This document shows, in pieces, positions 16,896-23,784 of a DNA stretch of 64,000 nucleotides; position 1 is the stretch's first letter; every line of letters starts with the position of its first letter. The position numbers were made by a program, and so were the translations under genes. A model generated the notes under the pieces. It did no database searches. It worked only from the letters and a program-made list of their open reading frames with translations, and had not been told where the DNA came from. This DNA comes from PALSA-612 sp963773055 (GTDB taxonomy: Bacteria > Actinomycetota > Thermoleophilia > Gaiellales > Gaiellaceae): the NCBI GenBank assembly GCA_963773055.1, contig CAVYZL010000006.1:1426001-1490000 (forward strand), written 5' to 3'.

Positions 16896-17318
16896 GTGAA
16901 CGTCACGCTCCTCCTGTGCGACTTCGCCGAAGCGGTCAACGGGAAGCTCTACGTGATGGGCGGCGGCTGGAACGTCCTGTTCGCGCCCGGGCAGCCGGTG
17001 ACGATGTCCGTCGCGGCCGTCGTCGCCGTGCCGTGGGACCAGACGAACCGCAAGCACGAGCTCACGCTCGAGCTCCTGACCGAGGACGGCGGCCCGGTCG
17101 AGATGGAGGAGGAGACGATCGCGGTCACCGGCGAGTTCGAGCTCGGCCGGCCGCCCGGCATCAAGCCGGGCAGCTCCCTCAACGCGCCGTTCGTCTGGAC
17201 CTTCGCCGGCCTCGTGCTCGAGGCGGGCGGCTACGAGTGGAAGCTCTCGATCGACGGTGACCCGGTGGCGAGCCGGCCGTTCGCCGTCACGAGCCCACCC
17301 GGCTTTCCGCCGGAGTGA
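16896..17318 (+). CDS. DUF6941-like protein
   Basis: The 140-residue protein starts VTLLLCDFAEAVNGKLYVMGGGWNV and includes VAAVVAVPWDQTNRKHELTLELL and a beta-sandwich-like end YEWKLSIDGDPVASRPFAV. This pattern is that of the DUF6941 family, small soluble beta proteins of unknown role. GTG 16896 follows the cupin stop by 4 bp, and its own stop overlaps the next GTG. It belongs to the chain of small genes behind the hydroxylase. Confidence 0.75.
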   Translation: MNVTLLLCDFAEAVNGKLYVMGGGWNVLFAPGQPVTMSVAAVVAVPWDQTNRKHELTLELLTEDGGPVEMEEETIAVTGEFELGRPPGIKPGSSLNAPFVWTFAGLVLEAGGYEWKLSIDGDPVASRPFAVTSPPGFPPE

Positions 17319-17725
17319 TCGTCGCGGCGCACGTCGCCGTCGGAGCTGCGGCGGGTGCAGTGCTCGGATCGCGCGGCGGTGCGATCGTGGCCGGGCTCGC
17401 GCTCCACGGGGCCCAGGACGCCGTTCCGCACGAGGACATCCACTCGCACGGCTTCGAGGCCGCCTCCGGATGCGCGCTGCTCGCCTGGTTGGCGCTGCGG
17501 CGCGGCCTGACCGACCCGGCCGTCCTCGGCGCCGCGGCCTGTGCAGCGCCGGATCTCGAGCACGTCCTCCCGCTGCCGAAGCCGGGCGGACGCGATCTGT
17601 ATCCCTCCCACCGCGTCGAGGGCTGGCACCGCGAGGGCGCGCTCCCGGCGTGGCTGCAGCTCGGGGCCGCGCTCGTTATCGTCGCCGCGTTGACACGTCG
17701 AGGAACGGAGGAAAGATGCCGCTGA
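17315..17725 (+). CDS. Small membrane protein with His/Asp motifs, YdjM-like
   Basis: The 136-residue product has hydrophobic segments (HVAVGAAAGAVLGSRGGAIV, GCALLAWLALRRG, LPAWLQLGAALVIVAAL) separated by conserved-looking polar motifs GAQDAVPHEDIHSHG, APDLEHVLPLP and PSHRVEGWHREG. The His/Asp pattern recalls the YdjM family of membrane proteins annotated as metal-dependent hydrolases; this is a resemblance, not a proof. GTG 17315 overlaps the preceding stop (GTGA). The tautomerase gene starts inside its 3' end. Confidence 0.6.
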   Translation: MIVAAHVAVGAAAGAVLGSRGGAIVAGLALHGAQDAVPHEDIHSHGFEAASGCALLAWLALRRGLTDPAVLGAAACAAPDLEHVLPLPKPGGRDLYPSHRVEGWHREGALPAWLQLGAALVIVAALTRRGTEERCR

Positions 17726-17922
17726 TCAAAGTTGACCTGTTCGATTTCCGGGTGAACGAGGAGACAAGCGCAAAGCTCATCGCGGGTCTCACCGACGCGC
17801 TCTGCGCAGCGACGAATGAAGGCATGCGCGAGCACACGTGGGTGATCGTCGAGGGCCACTCGCCCAAGAACTGGGGATTCGGCGGGGCGCCGATGCCCGC
17901 CGATCAGATGCCGCCCTCCTAG
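17716..17922 (+). CDS. 4-oxalocrotonate tautomerase family protein
   Basis: The 68-residue product begins MPLIKVDLFD, so Pro2 is in place as the N-terminal catalytic base of the tautomerase superfamily, and HTWVIVEGHSPKNWGFGG follows as the active-site strand. GGAGGAAAG precedes ATG 17716. Enol-keto tautomerases of this type act in ring-cleavage pathways for aromatics or N-heterocycles. That fits a hydroxylase operon that opens such a pathway. The gene overlaps the membrane protein gene by 10 bp. Confidence 0.85.
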   Translation: MPLIKVDLFDFRVNEETSAKLIAGLTDALCAATNEGMREHTWVIVEGHSPKNWGFGGAPMPADQMPPS

Positions 17923-17930
17923 CGGCCCGA

Positions 17931-18359
17931 GTGGGGACTCGGGACCTCGAGCGTCGCGTCCGCGATGCGGTCGCAAAGCAGCCGTTCATGGCGCTCCTCG
18001 GCGTCCGGGTCGTTCACGTCGCCCCCGGCGAGGTCGACCTCGCGTTCGCGTTCGACGAGCGCCTGACGCAGCAACACGGCTTCCTCCACGCAGGCGTCGT
18101 GGCCGCGGTCGTCGACAGTGCGTGCGGCTACGCCGCGTACTCGGCTGGAGAAGGCGAGACCGACGTCCTGACCGTCGAGTTCAAGATCAACCTCCTCGAG
18201 CCGGCCGTGGGAGCGAGGTTCGTAGCTCGCGGGCGGGTCGTGCGCAATGGTCGCCGCCTCTCCGTTTGCCGCGGCGAGGTAGTCGCCGTCGATGGGGACG
18301 AGGAGCGACCGATCGCAGTCACGACAACGACGATGGCGCTCAGATCGCGGCCGAGCTAG
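17931..18359 (+). CDS. PaaI-like hot-dog thioesterase
   Basis: The 142-residue protein has the PaaI/DUF4442-type hot-dog fold: PFMALLGVRVVHVAPGEVDL, QQHGFLHAGVVAAVVDSACGYAA with the HGG-like active loop, and VLTVEFKINLLEPA. GTG 17931 lies 8 bp after the tautomerase stop. It is the last gene of the plus-strand hydroxylase-linked series and probably hydrolyses an acyl-CoA intermediate or a dead-end thioester. It is convergent with the redoxin at 18369. Confidence 0.88.
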   Translation: MGTRDLERRVRDAVAKQPFMALLGVRVVHVAPGEVDLAFAFDERLTQQHGFLHAGVVAAVVDSACGYAAYSAGEGETDVLTVEFKINLLEPAVGARFVARGRVVRNGRRLSVCRGEVVAVDGDEERPIAVTTTTMALRSRPS

Positions 18360-18368
18360 CTCCTTCGA

Positions 18369-18893
18369 CTAGCCCTTCCACTTGACCGTGCAGCCGACGG
18401 GAGGCGTGTCGGCAACCGGCGGAGTCTCGCCTGCCAGTGCGGCCTCGATCGCGTCGCGGAGGTAGTGCTCGGTGACGTTCTCCTCGTCGCGGTCGTCGTC
18501 GACCGCACCGTGGTAGACGAGCCGACGGTCGGCGTCGTAGACGAACGCCTCCGGCGTCCTCTCGGAGCCGAGCATGCGCGCGATCTCCTGCGTCTCGTCG
18601 CGGAGGTAGTCGAAGACGTACGCCGACTCGCGCGCGTGCTCGACCATCGCTTCGAAGGAGTCGGTCGGATGCGAGACGTCGTCGTTCGAGTTGATGGCAA
18701 CGATCCGGACGCCGCGGTCGGCGAGCTCACGCTGGAGCTCGTTGATCCGGCCCTCCCAGGCGAGCACGTACGGGCAGTGGTTGCACGACTGGACGAGGAC
18801 GAGCACCGGCACGTCGGCGTACTCCTCGAGCGTGTGGTTGCGGCCGTCGACGCCGGGAAGATCGAAGCTCGGTGCGGTGGTCGTAGCGCTCAC
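18369..18893 (-). CDS. Thioredoxin-fold peroxiredoxin/redoxin family protein
   Basis: The 174-residue protein has the AhpC/TSA-redoxin layout APSFDLPGVDGRNHTLEEYAD with a CxxC-type active site in QSCNHCPYVLAWEGRI. NSNDDVSHPTDSFEAM and a cis-proline region ERTPEAFVYDADRRLVYHG follow. Length is normal for redoxins with CNHCPY motifs. The GTG start at 18893 overlaps the stop of the 100-residue thioredoxin-like gene, which itself overlaps the diol dehydratase gene. It may keep the oxygen-sensitive B12 enzyme or its thiols reduced; this is positional inference. Confidence 0.88.
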   Translation of the reverse strand: MSATTTAPSFDLPGVDGRNHTLEEYADVPVLVLVQSCNHCPYVLAWEGRINELQRELADRGVRIVAINSNDDVSHPTDSFEAMVEHARESAYVFDYLRDETQEIARMLGSERTPEAFVYDADRRLVYHGAVDDDRDEENVTEHYLRDAIEAALAGETPPVADTPPVGCTVKWKG

Positions 18894-19192
18894 GTGAGGG
18901 CCTCCTCGAGTTGCTCGCGACTGGGTATCGGCGACACGCGCCCGTTCGGCAGATAGTAGATACGGCAGGTCAGGGCGGGCGGCGCGCTCGCGCCCGACGG
19001 ATCGACGTCGACGCCGTCGACGCGGATCGTCGGCGAGCCGGGGAAGGCGAGCTCGACCGCCTCGGCCTGCGTGAAGACCTCGTGTAGCTCGACGGACGCG
19101 GAGATCCTACGCTCCTCGATCACGTCTCGGAGCAGCGCGAGCGCCTCCGGGTGCGACGGGCAGCCTTCCCAGAAGAAGACCTCGATGTTCAC
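18890..19192 (-). CDS. Small thioredoxin-like protein
   Basis: The 100-residue product starts NIEVFFWEGCPSHPEALALL, with a single cysteine where thioredoxins have CxxC. The cis-proline strand FPGSPTIRVDGVDVDP and LTCRIYYLPNG follow. This matches the thioredoxin-like family often found beside mercury or redox genes. GTG 19192 overlaps the dehydratase stop and its own stop overlaps the redoxin start (GTGA at both), so three proteins are made in strict coupling. Its partner is unknown. Confidence 0.8.
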   Translation of the reverse strand: MNIEVFFWEGCPSHPEALALLRDVIEERRISASVELHEVFTQAEAVELAFPGSPTIRVDGVDVDPSGASAPPALTCRIYYLPNGRVSPIPSREQLEEALT

Positions 19193-21459
19193 GACGCGTG
19201 GGCTGGCGCGGTGACGAGCTGCAGCTCGACGGCGCTGGCGCCCGGCACGACGGCCGCGGCCTCGCGCGCGTGGAGAAGCGTCGTCCGGACGATGAGCTTC
19301 GCCCGCGCGAAGTTGTCCAGCATCGTTGGCACTGGCCCTACGTCATGCCCCAGCGCGTACCCGGCCGCGTTGCGGCCGATCGCCTCGTAGGACTCGAGCG
19401 TGTAGAGCGGCGACATCCCGAACAGCTCGAGGTTGTCGAGCGGCTCGAGGTCGGCGCGGTGGATGACGGCCGTCCCCTTCGACTGCAGCCCGATCGCCAC
19501 CTTCGATCCGGCAAGCGCCGCGCCGTCATGGCCGATGAAGGCGACATCGGCGACGCGGCGGACGCGGACGAGGCGCGGCGCTGCACCTCCTTGCTCAACG
19601 CCCCGGACGAGAGCGCCGAGCACCTCATCGTGCGGCAGGTCGTTGATCGTCGCCGAGAGGACGTCGCCGAAGGCCGGTCCGACGGCGATCACCACCTCGT
19701 CCTCGGCTGAGCCCGCCTTCGCAGGGCCGACCTCTTCGACGACAGCGGCGTGAGCGACGGACCAATCTAGCTCGCTCGGGTCAATCGCGTACGGCAGCGC
19801 CTGGAGCAGGTCCCAGCGATCGCCCTCGAGGCGATAGCCGGTGCCGGGGCCCGCGTAGACGTTCGGGTCGTTGACGGCCGAGTGCACCGCCCAGCTCTCG
19901 TCGATGATCGCCGACGTCTGGAGATAGTCCGCGCAGACGCGCTGCCGTTGCATGCCGACGATCGCTGCGGCGACGTCCTCGAAGCCCCGCTCGTCGAGCG
20001 CCTGCGCAACGTCCAGGCCGGAGATCGCTTCATCGAGCACGCGGTCGGCTGCGAGCACGTCTGCCGCGCGGTCGCGGTCGGGCAGATCGCGGCTCGAGTA
20101 GCCGTGGGTGGCGGCCTCGACCTCGGCCTCCGTCACGGGTGGGAAGCCGAGGCCTTCGAAGACGGCCTGGATCGCGCGCGCCCCCCGCTCGCGCACGCGC
20201 AGCACCTCGTCCTCGGCGACTGGCTCGATGCCTGCGTCCACCTGCCAGTCGCGCTGCACCGTCAGCCACTCGTCGATGTCGTCGGCGTCGTAGTTCCCGC
20301 CGCCGAACATGTTGTCCTCGCGCGGCATCACCGAGTAGCCCGATGTGACGAAGTCCGTGCCCGGCAGCAGCTGCCCCATCAGCTTCGCCGTCTTCCGGAT
20401 CTCCGAGTGGGAGGCGATCGCGTCGTTGCCGGAGGCGACCTCGAGATCGAGCCAGGCGGCGAGCAGGTTCTCCGCGAGGATCTCCTTCGTGCCTGCCGGC
20501 ACCGCGAGCACGAGCGCGACGCAGGAGATCGACCCGTTCTGGACGCCCTGCGAGCCTGCCGCGCGCACGGCAGCGAGGCAGCGGGCTTCGAGATAGAGCA
20601 TCGACTTGCCCTCCGCGTGCCCCATCAGGGCCTCGGAGCCGCCGCCCGAGGTGAAGCGCACCTTCACGCCGCGCGACGCGTACGCCGAGGCGAGGAACGC
20701 CTTCGACCACGGCGTGTCGTCGCCGTCGACGAAGACGGGCTCCGTCCCGTACACGGAGAGCGTCTCCGCGTAGGTGACGAGGCCCTGGATCGCGAGCTGA
20801 AGGTTCCGCCGCTCCTCGACTGCACATTGGGTCATCACGCCAGGGCGCCCCACCTGCGAGCCGACGAGCAGCGCGATCGCGTTCAGCGGTGCGTAGCGTG
20901 AGACGCCGACCGTCGTCTCGAGCTCGGCGAACCCGCGCGCGGCCGCCTCGGCCGCATCGGCGGCGAGCAGCGCCGGGCTCTCCTTGAGATTCGTGACGTG
21001 GGCCTGGTTCGCCGGCGCGCGGCGCGCGCGGAGCTTCTTGAGCGCGAACATCGCCTCGACCGGGTCGAGGCGGGCCGCGATCCGGGCGAGGCGCGCGGGC
21101 GTCAGCCCGCGGCTCAGGTGGACGAGCTCGTTGCGCGGGCAGTCGACGTCGACGAGCCGGCGGGCGATCTCCGTGTCGTCCAGCGTCGCCGCCTCCGCGG
21201 CTGCTTCGAGGTCGATCCCCCTGCGCGCGAGGAACCAGTCGAGGACGTCGAAGTCCGCTTCGCCGCGCCCGTCGATCTCGACGACGCGGCCGTCCTCGAC
21301 GACGAGGCTCGGCTCCGGGTCGTTCGGCCCGTCCATTGCGACGAGGCCGAGCGCGGGTGCCGGAGCGACGAGCAGCTCTTTGCGTAGGCCGCGCTGCTCT
21401 CTCGCTTCGAAGCGCTTAGACCGTGCGTCCGGCTCCGGCAAGCAACCCTCGCTTCGCAT
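19189..21459 (-). CDS. Diol/glycerol dehydratase, fused large and medium subunits (B12-dependent)
   Basis: The 756-residue protein joins two subunits that are usually separate. Residues up to about 555 match the dehydratase large subunit (SKRFEAREQRG, LVAMDGPNDPEPSLVV, APANQAHVTNLKESP, TSGGGSEALMGHAEGKSMLY, PREDNMFGGGNYDADD). Residues 590-756 match the medium subunit (VIAVGPAFGDVLSATINDLPH, VADVAFIGHDGAALAGSKVA). It converts 1,2-propanediol or glycerol to the aldehyde using adenosylcobalamin. The start is ATG 21459 or TTG 21441 (the latter has GAGG five bases before it); either overlaps the small-subunit gene. No reactivating-factor gene is seen nearby. Confidence 0.9.
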   Translation of the reverse strand: MRSEGCLPEPDARSKRFEAREQRGLRKELLVAPAPALGLVAMDGPNDPEPSLVVEDGRVVEIDGRGEADFDVLDWFLARRGIDLEAAAEAATLDDTEIARRLVDVDCPRNELVHLSRGLTPARLARIAARLDPVEAMFALKKLRARRAPANQAHVTNLKESPALLAADAAEAAARGFAELETTVGVSRYAPLNAIALLVGSQVGRPGVMTQCAVEERRNLQLAIQGLVTYAETLSVYGTEPVFVDGDDTPWSKAFLASAYASRGVKVRFTSGGGSEALMGHAEGKSMLYLEARCLAAVRAAGSQGVQNGSISCVALVLAVPAGTKEILAENLLAAWLDLEVASGNDAIASHSEIRKTAKLMGQLLPGTDFVTSGYSVMPREDNMFGGGNYDADDIDEWLTVQRDWQVDAGIEPVAEDEVLRVRERGARAIQAVFEGLGFPPVTEAEVEAATHGYSSRDLPDRDRAADVLAADRVLDEAISGLDVAQALDERGFEDVAAAIVGMQRQRVCADYLQTSAIIDESWAVHSAVNDPNVYAGPGTGYRLEGDRWDLLQALPYAIDPSELDWSVAHAAVVEEVGPAKAGSAEDEVVIAVGPAFGDVLSATINDLPHDEVLGALVRGVEQGGAAPRLVRVRRVADVAFIGHDGAALAGSKVAIGLQSKGTAVIHRADLEPLDNLELFGMSPLYTLESYEAIGRNAAGYALGHDVGPVPTMLDNFARAKLIVRTTLLHAREAAAVVPGASAVELQLVTAPAHAS

Positions 21460-21841
21460 AGACGTCCGCCGCCTCGCGCACGAAGGCCGCGGTGGAGGTG
21501 GCGCCGGCGCCGTCGAGCCGTGCCGCCCACTCTTCGAGCTCCTCGCCAGTCGAGCGGTGCGGCCGAAGCGCCGTGTAGATCTCGAGAATCAGCGCGGCCG
21601 GCAAGGTCGACAGCTCGGCTGCCCGCTCGAGGTTCTCGGCGAGCGCAGGCCGTTCGGCGGCGCCCGCAACCGCCGCCTGCGCGCGCAGCGTCTCCGGCGT
21701 CGCGCGCAGGTCTTCCCACGCAAGCCGGCCCGCGCGCATCGCGTCCAGCGTGACGTCGTCGAGCGCGAGACCGCACGGCGTCCGCACGAGGTCGGGCCGC
21801 TTCTGACCAAGCGGATAGTCGGCTACGGGATCGAAGCCCAC
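21416..21841 (-). CDS. Diol/glycerol dehydratase small subunit
   Basis: The 141-residue protein begins DPVADYPLGQKRPDLVRTPCGLALDDVTLDAMRAG, the characteristic YPL-PELV-TPSGK-like start of PduE/DhaE-type small subunits. It continues with ENLERAAELSTLPAALILEIYTALRPHRST, the conserved helix that contacts the large subunit. It lies first in the operon, the reverse of the usual large-medium-small order, and overlaps the fused large-medium gene by 26-44 bp. It is divergent from the SDR gene at 21865. Confidence 0.9.
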   Translation of the reverse strand: MGFDPVADYPLGQKRPDLVRTPCGLALDDVTLDAMRAGRLAWEDLRATPETLRAQAAVAGAAERPALAENLERAAELSTLPAALILEIYTALRPHRSTGEELEEWAARLDGAGATSTAAFVREAADVYAKRGLLAGAGRTV

Positions 21842-21864
21842 GCTCGGAGCTTAGAGTCTCCATC

Positions 21865-22572
21865 GTGAACAGCTACGACTTTTCCGGACGGGTGGCGCTT
21901 GTCACGGGCGGGGTCAGCGGCATCGGCGCTGCCGTGGCCGAGAAGCTCCGTGCGGGAGGCGCGGAGGTCGTCACCTTCGACCGCGATCCCGGAGCCAACG
22001 TCTCCGGCGACATGGCACGCTCGGCGGACCTCGACGCAGCCGTCCGTTACGCGGAGGAGCAGCACGGGCGGCTCGACGTTCTCGTCAACTCCGCCGGCGT
22101 CCCCGGCGAGTCACTGCGCACGGTCGACGTCACCGACGAGGAATGGGAGCGCGTGCTCGCGATCAACGCGAGCGGCAGCTTCTACGCGTGCCGCGCCGCG
22201 TTACACGGGATGATCGAGCGCAGCTACGGCCGCATCGTCCTGGTCGCGTCGATCGCCGGCAAGGACGGCAACCCGATGGCGGCCGCCTACTCCGCCTCGA
22301 AGGCGGCGGTGATCGCGCTGACGAAGGCGGTCGGGAAGGACGTTGCCGGCACGGGCGTCCTCGTCAACTGCATCGCGCCCGCAGTGATCGAGACGCCGAT
22401 CCTCACCGGCCTCTCGCAGCACCACATCGACTACATGGTCGAGCGGATCCCGCTCGGGCGCATGGGCACGGCGGAAGAGGTTGCGAACCTCGTCGCCTGG
22501 CTGGCGAGCGAGGACTGCTCGTTCTCGACGGGCGCGACGTACGACATCTCCGGCGGACGAGCGGTCTACTAG
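21865..22572 (+). CDS. SDR family NAD(P)-dependent oxidoreductase
   Basis: The 235-residue classical short-chain dehydrogenase has TGGVSGIGAAVAEKL as cofactor loop, VNSAG, catalytic Ser in IVLVASIAG and the YSASK tetrad Tyr/Lys. Asp after the second strand (TFDRD) suggests NAD. The C-terminal YDISGGRAVY is typical. GTG 21865 is the start, 23 bp from the divergent dehydratase gene. It may reduce or oxidise an aldehyde or alcohol from the neighbouring pathways. Confidence 0.92.
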   Translation: MNSYDFSGRVALVTGGVSGIGAAVAEKLRAGGAEVVTFDRDPGANVSGDMARSADLDAAVRYAEEQHGRLDVLVNSAGVPGESLRTVDVTDEEWERVLAINASGSFYACRAALHGMIERSYGRIVLVASIAGKDGNPMAAAYSASKAAVIALTKAVGKDVAGTGVLVNCIAPAVIETPILTGLSQHHIDYMVERIPLGRMGTAEEVANLVAWLASEDCSFSTGATYDISGGRAVY

Positions 22573-22576
22573 GAAA

Positions 22577-22608
22577 GGTCGGGGACAGGATTCATCCTGT
22601 CCCCGACC
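22577..22608. repeat. Perfect 15-bp inverted repeat between convergent genes
   Basis: GGTCGGGGACAGGAT, a TC spacer, and its exact reverse complement form a near-continuous 32-bp palindrome between the stops of the SDR and cold-shock genes. It contains the GGGGACAG string also found in the REP copies near 25.3 and 32.2 kb. It may be a bidirectional terminator, a REP-type element of another subtype, or both. No T-tract is present. Confidence 0.7.
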
Positions 22609-22620
22609 CAGATTCCAGCG

Positions 22621-22830
22621 TTATCCGCGGATCTCGACGACGTTCGTCGCCTGCGGGCCCTTCGGGCCCTCGGCGGCCTCGTACTCGACCGTCGCGCCTT
22701 CGGCGAGGGTCTTGAAGCCGGTGCCGGCGATGCCGGTGTGGTGGACGAACAAGTCCTCCCCACCTTCCGACGGGGTGATGAAGCCATACCCCTTCGCGTC
22801 GTTGAACCACTTCACGGTTCCGGTTGCCAC
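22621..22830 (-). CDS. Cold-shock protein, CspA family
   Basis: The 69-residue single cold-shock domain contains TGTVKWFNDAKGYGFITP, including RNP1 (KGYGFI) and RNP2 (DLFVHH), and ends GPQATNVVEIRG. It binds single-stranded RNA or DNA and acts as an RNA chaperone. A purine-rich GGGAGG lies about ten bases before ATG 22830, and about 130 bases of untranslated leader separate it from the divergent FAH gene, as is common for cspA-type mRNAs. Confidence 0.95.
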   Translation of the reverse strand: MATGTVKWFNDAKGYGFITPSEGGEDLFVHHTGIAGTGFKTLAEGATVEYEAAEGPKGPQATNVVEIRG

Positions 22831-22959
22831 TATGAAACACCTCCCTTACGTACTCACGAACGTGTAGGGAAGCGTTGACGCAACCGATACTCGTTCTGAT
22901 GACGGCCACAGCGTAGCGGACGGCACGGGGCCGAGTCAGCCCAATACGATGGTTCCCGC

Positions 22960-23784
22960 ATGGATAGAGGCCGCCGCATCGTGCGCTTTCGTGGCCCCGA
23001 CGGGGTGGCGACGCTCGGCGTCGACGAGCTCCCCGTGCAGCCGCTCGATGAAGAGACTCTGGAGCTCCCCGCGCCGTACGAGCTCCTCGCGCCGGTCGAG
23101 CCGCCGGAGATCTGGGGCGCCGGTGTCACCTACGAGCGAAGCCGGGACGCCCGCGTCGAGGAGTCCGAGGCGAAGGATCTCTACACCCTCGTCTACGAGG
23201 CAGAGCGACCCGAGCTGTTCCTCAAGGACGCGGCGGGCCGGCGCATGGTCGGGCCGGGCGGCACGATCGGCGTCCGCTCCGACTCGACGTGGAACGTCCC
23301 GGAGCCGGAGCTGGCGCTCGTGCTCGGCGAGCGCGGCACGATCGCGGGCGTGACGATCGGCAACGACGTCTCCTCGCGCTCGATCGAGGGCGTGAACCCC
23401 CTCTACCTTCCGCAGGCGAAGATCTTCGCGGGGGCATGCGCGCTCGGGCCGGCCGTGCTCGTGCCCGACGACCTCGATCAGCCGTTCCCGATCCGCATGA
23501 CGGTCACCGACGCGGCGGGCGCCGAGCGCTTCGCCGGCGACACGTCGACCGCGCAGATGCGCCGCTCGTATGCCGAGCTCGCCGACTGGCTCGTTCGCGA
23601 GAACCCCGTCCCGGCGGGCAGCGTCCTCTTGACCGGCACGGGTCTCGTGCCGCCGACCGACTTCACGCTCGAGCCGGGAGACATCGTCGAGATCCGGGTT
23701 CCCGGCATCGGCATCCTGCGAAATCCCGTCGGCAACGCGGCCGACCTCATCCACGAAAGCACAAGGAGTGAAGCCCATGTCTGA
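22960..23784 (+). CDS. Fumarylacetoacetate hydrolase family protein, 2-keto-3-deoxy-sugar-acid dehydratase type
   Basis: The 274-residue product has an N-terminal extension (FRGPDGVATLGVDELP) and the FAH catalytic domain with WGAGVTYERSRDAR, PEPELALVL and GNDVSSRSIEGVNPLYLPQAKIF. The last motif, with PLYLPQAK, is typical of the XylX/KdaD-like 2-keto-3-deoxy-pentonate dehydratases, not of fumarylacetoacetases. These convert the keto-deoxy acid to 2,5-dioxopentanoate. The next gene is an aldehyde dehydrogenase suited to that product, supporting a Weimberg-type reading. Metal ligands Glu/Glu/Asp are in the EPE and ND positions. Confidence 0.8.
   Translation: MDRGRRIVRFRGPDGVATLGVDELPVQPLDEETLELPAPYELLAPVEPPEIWGAGVTYERSRDARVEESEAKDLYTLVYEAERPELFLKDAAGRRMVGPGGTIGVRSDSTWNVPEPELALVLGERGTIAGVTIGNDVSSRSIEGVNPLYLPQAKIFAGACALGPAVLVPDDLDQPFPIRMTVTDAAGAERFAGDTSTAQMRRSYAELADWLVRENPVPAGSVLLTGTGLVPPTDFTLEPGDIVEIRVPGIGILRNPVGNAADLIHESTRSEAHV

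Noticed and set aside
19189..21459. Large-medium dehydratase fusion as an assembly artefact
   Set aside because: The join lies within a continuous frame with a plausible linker, and fused forms fit the actinobacterial type of these enzymes as I know them.
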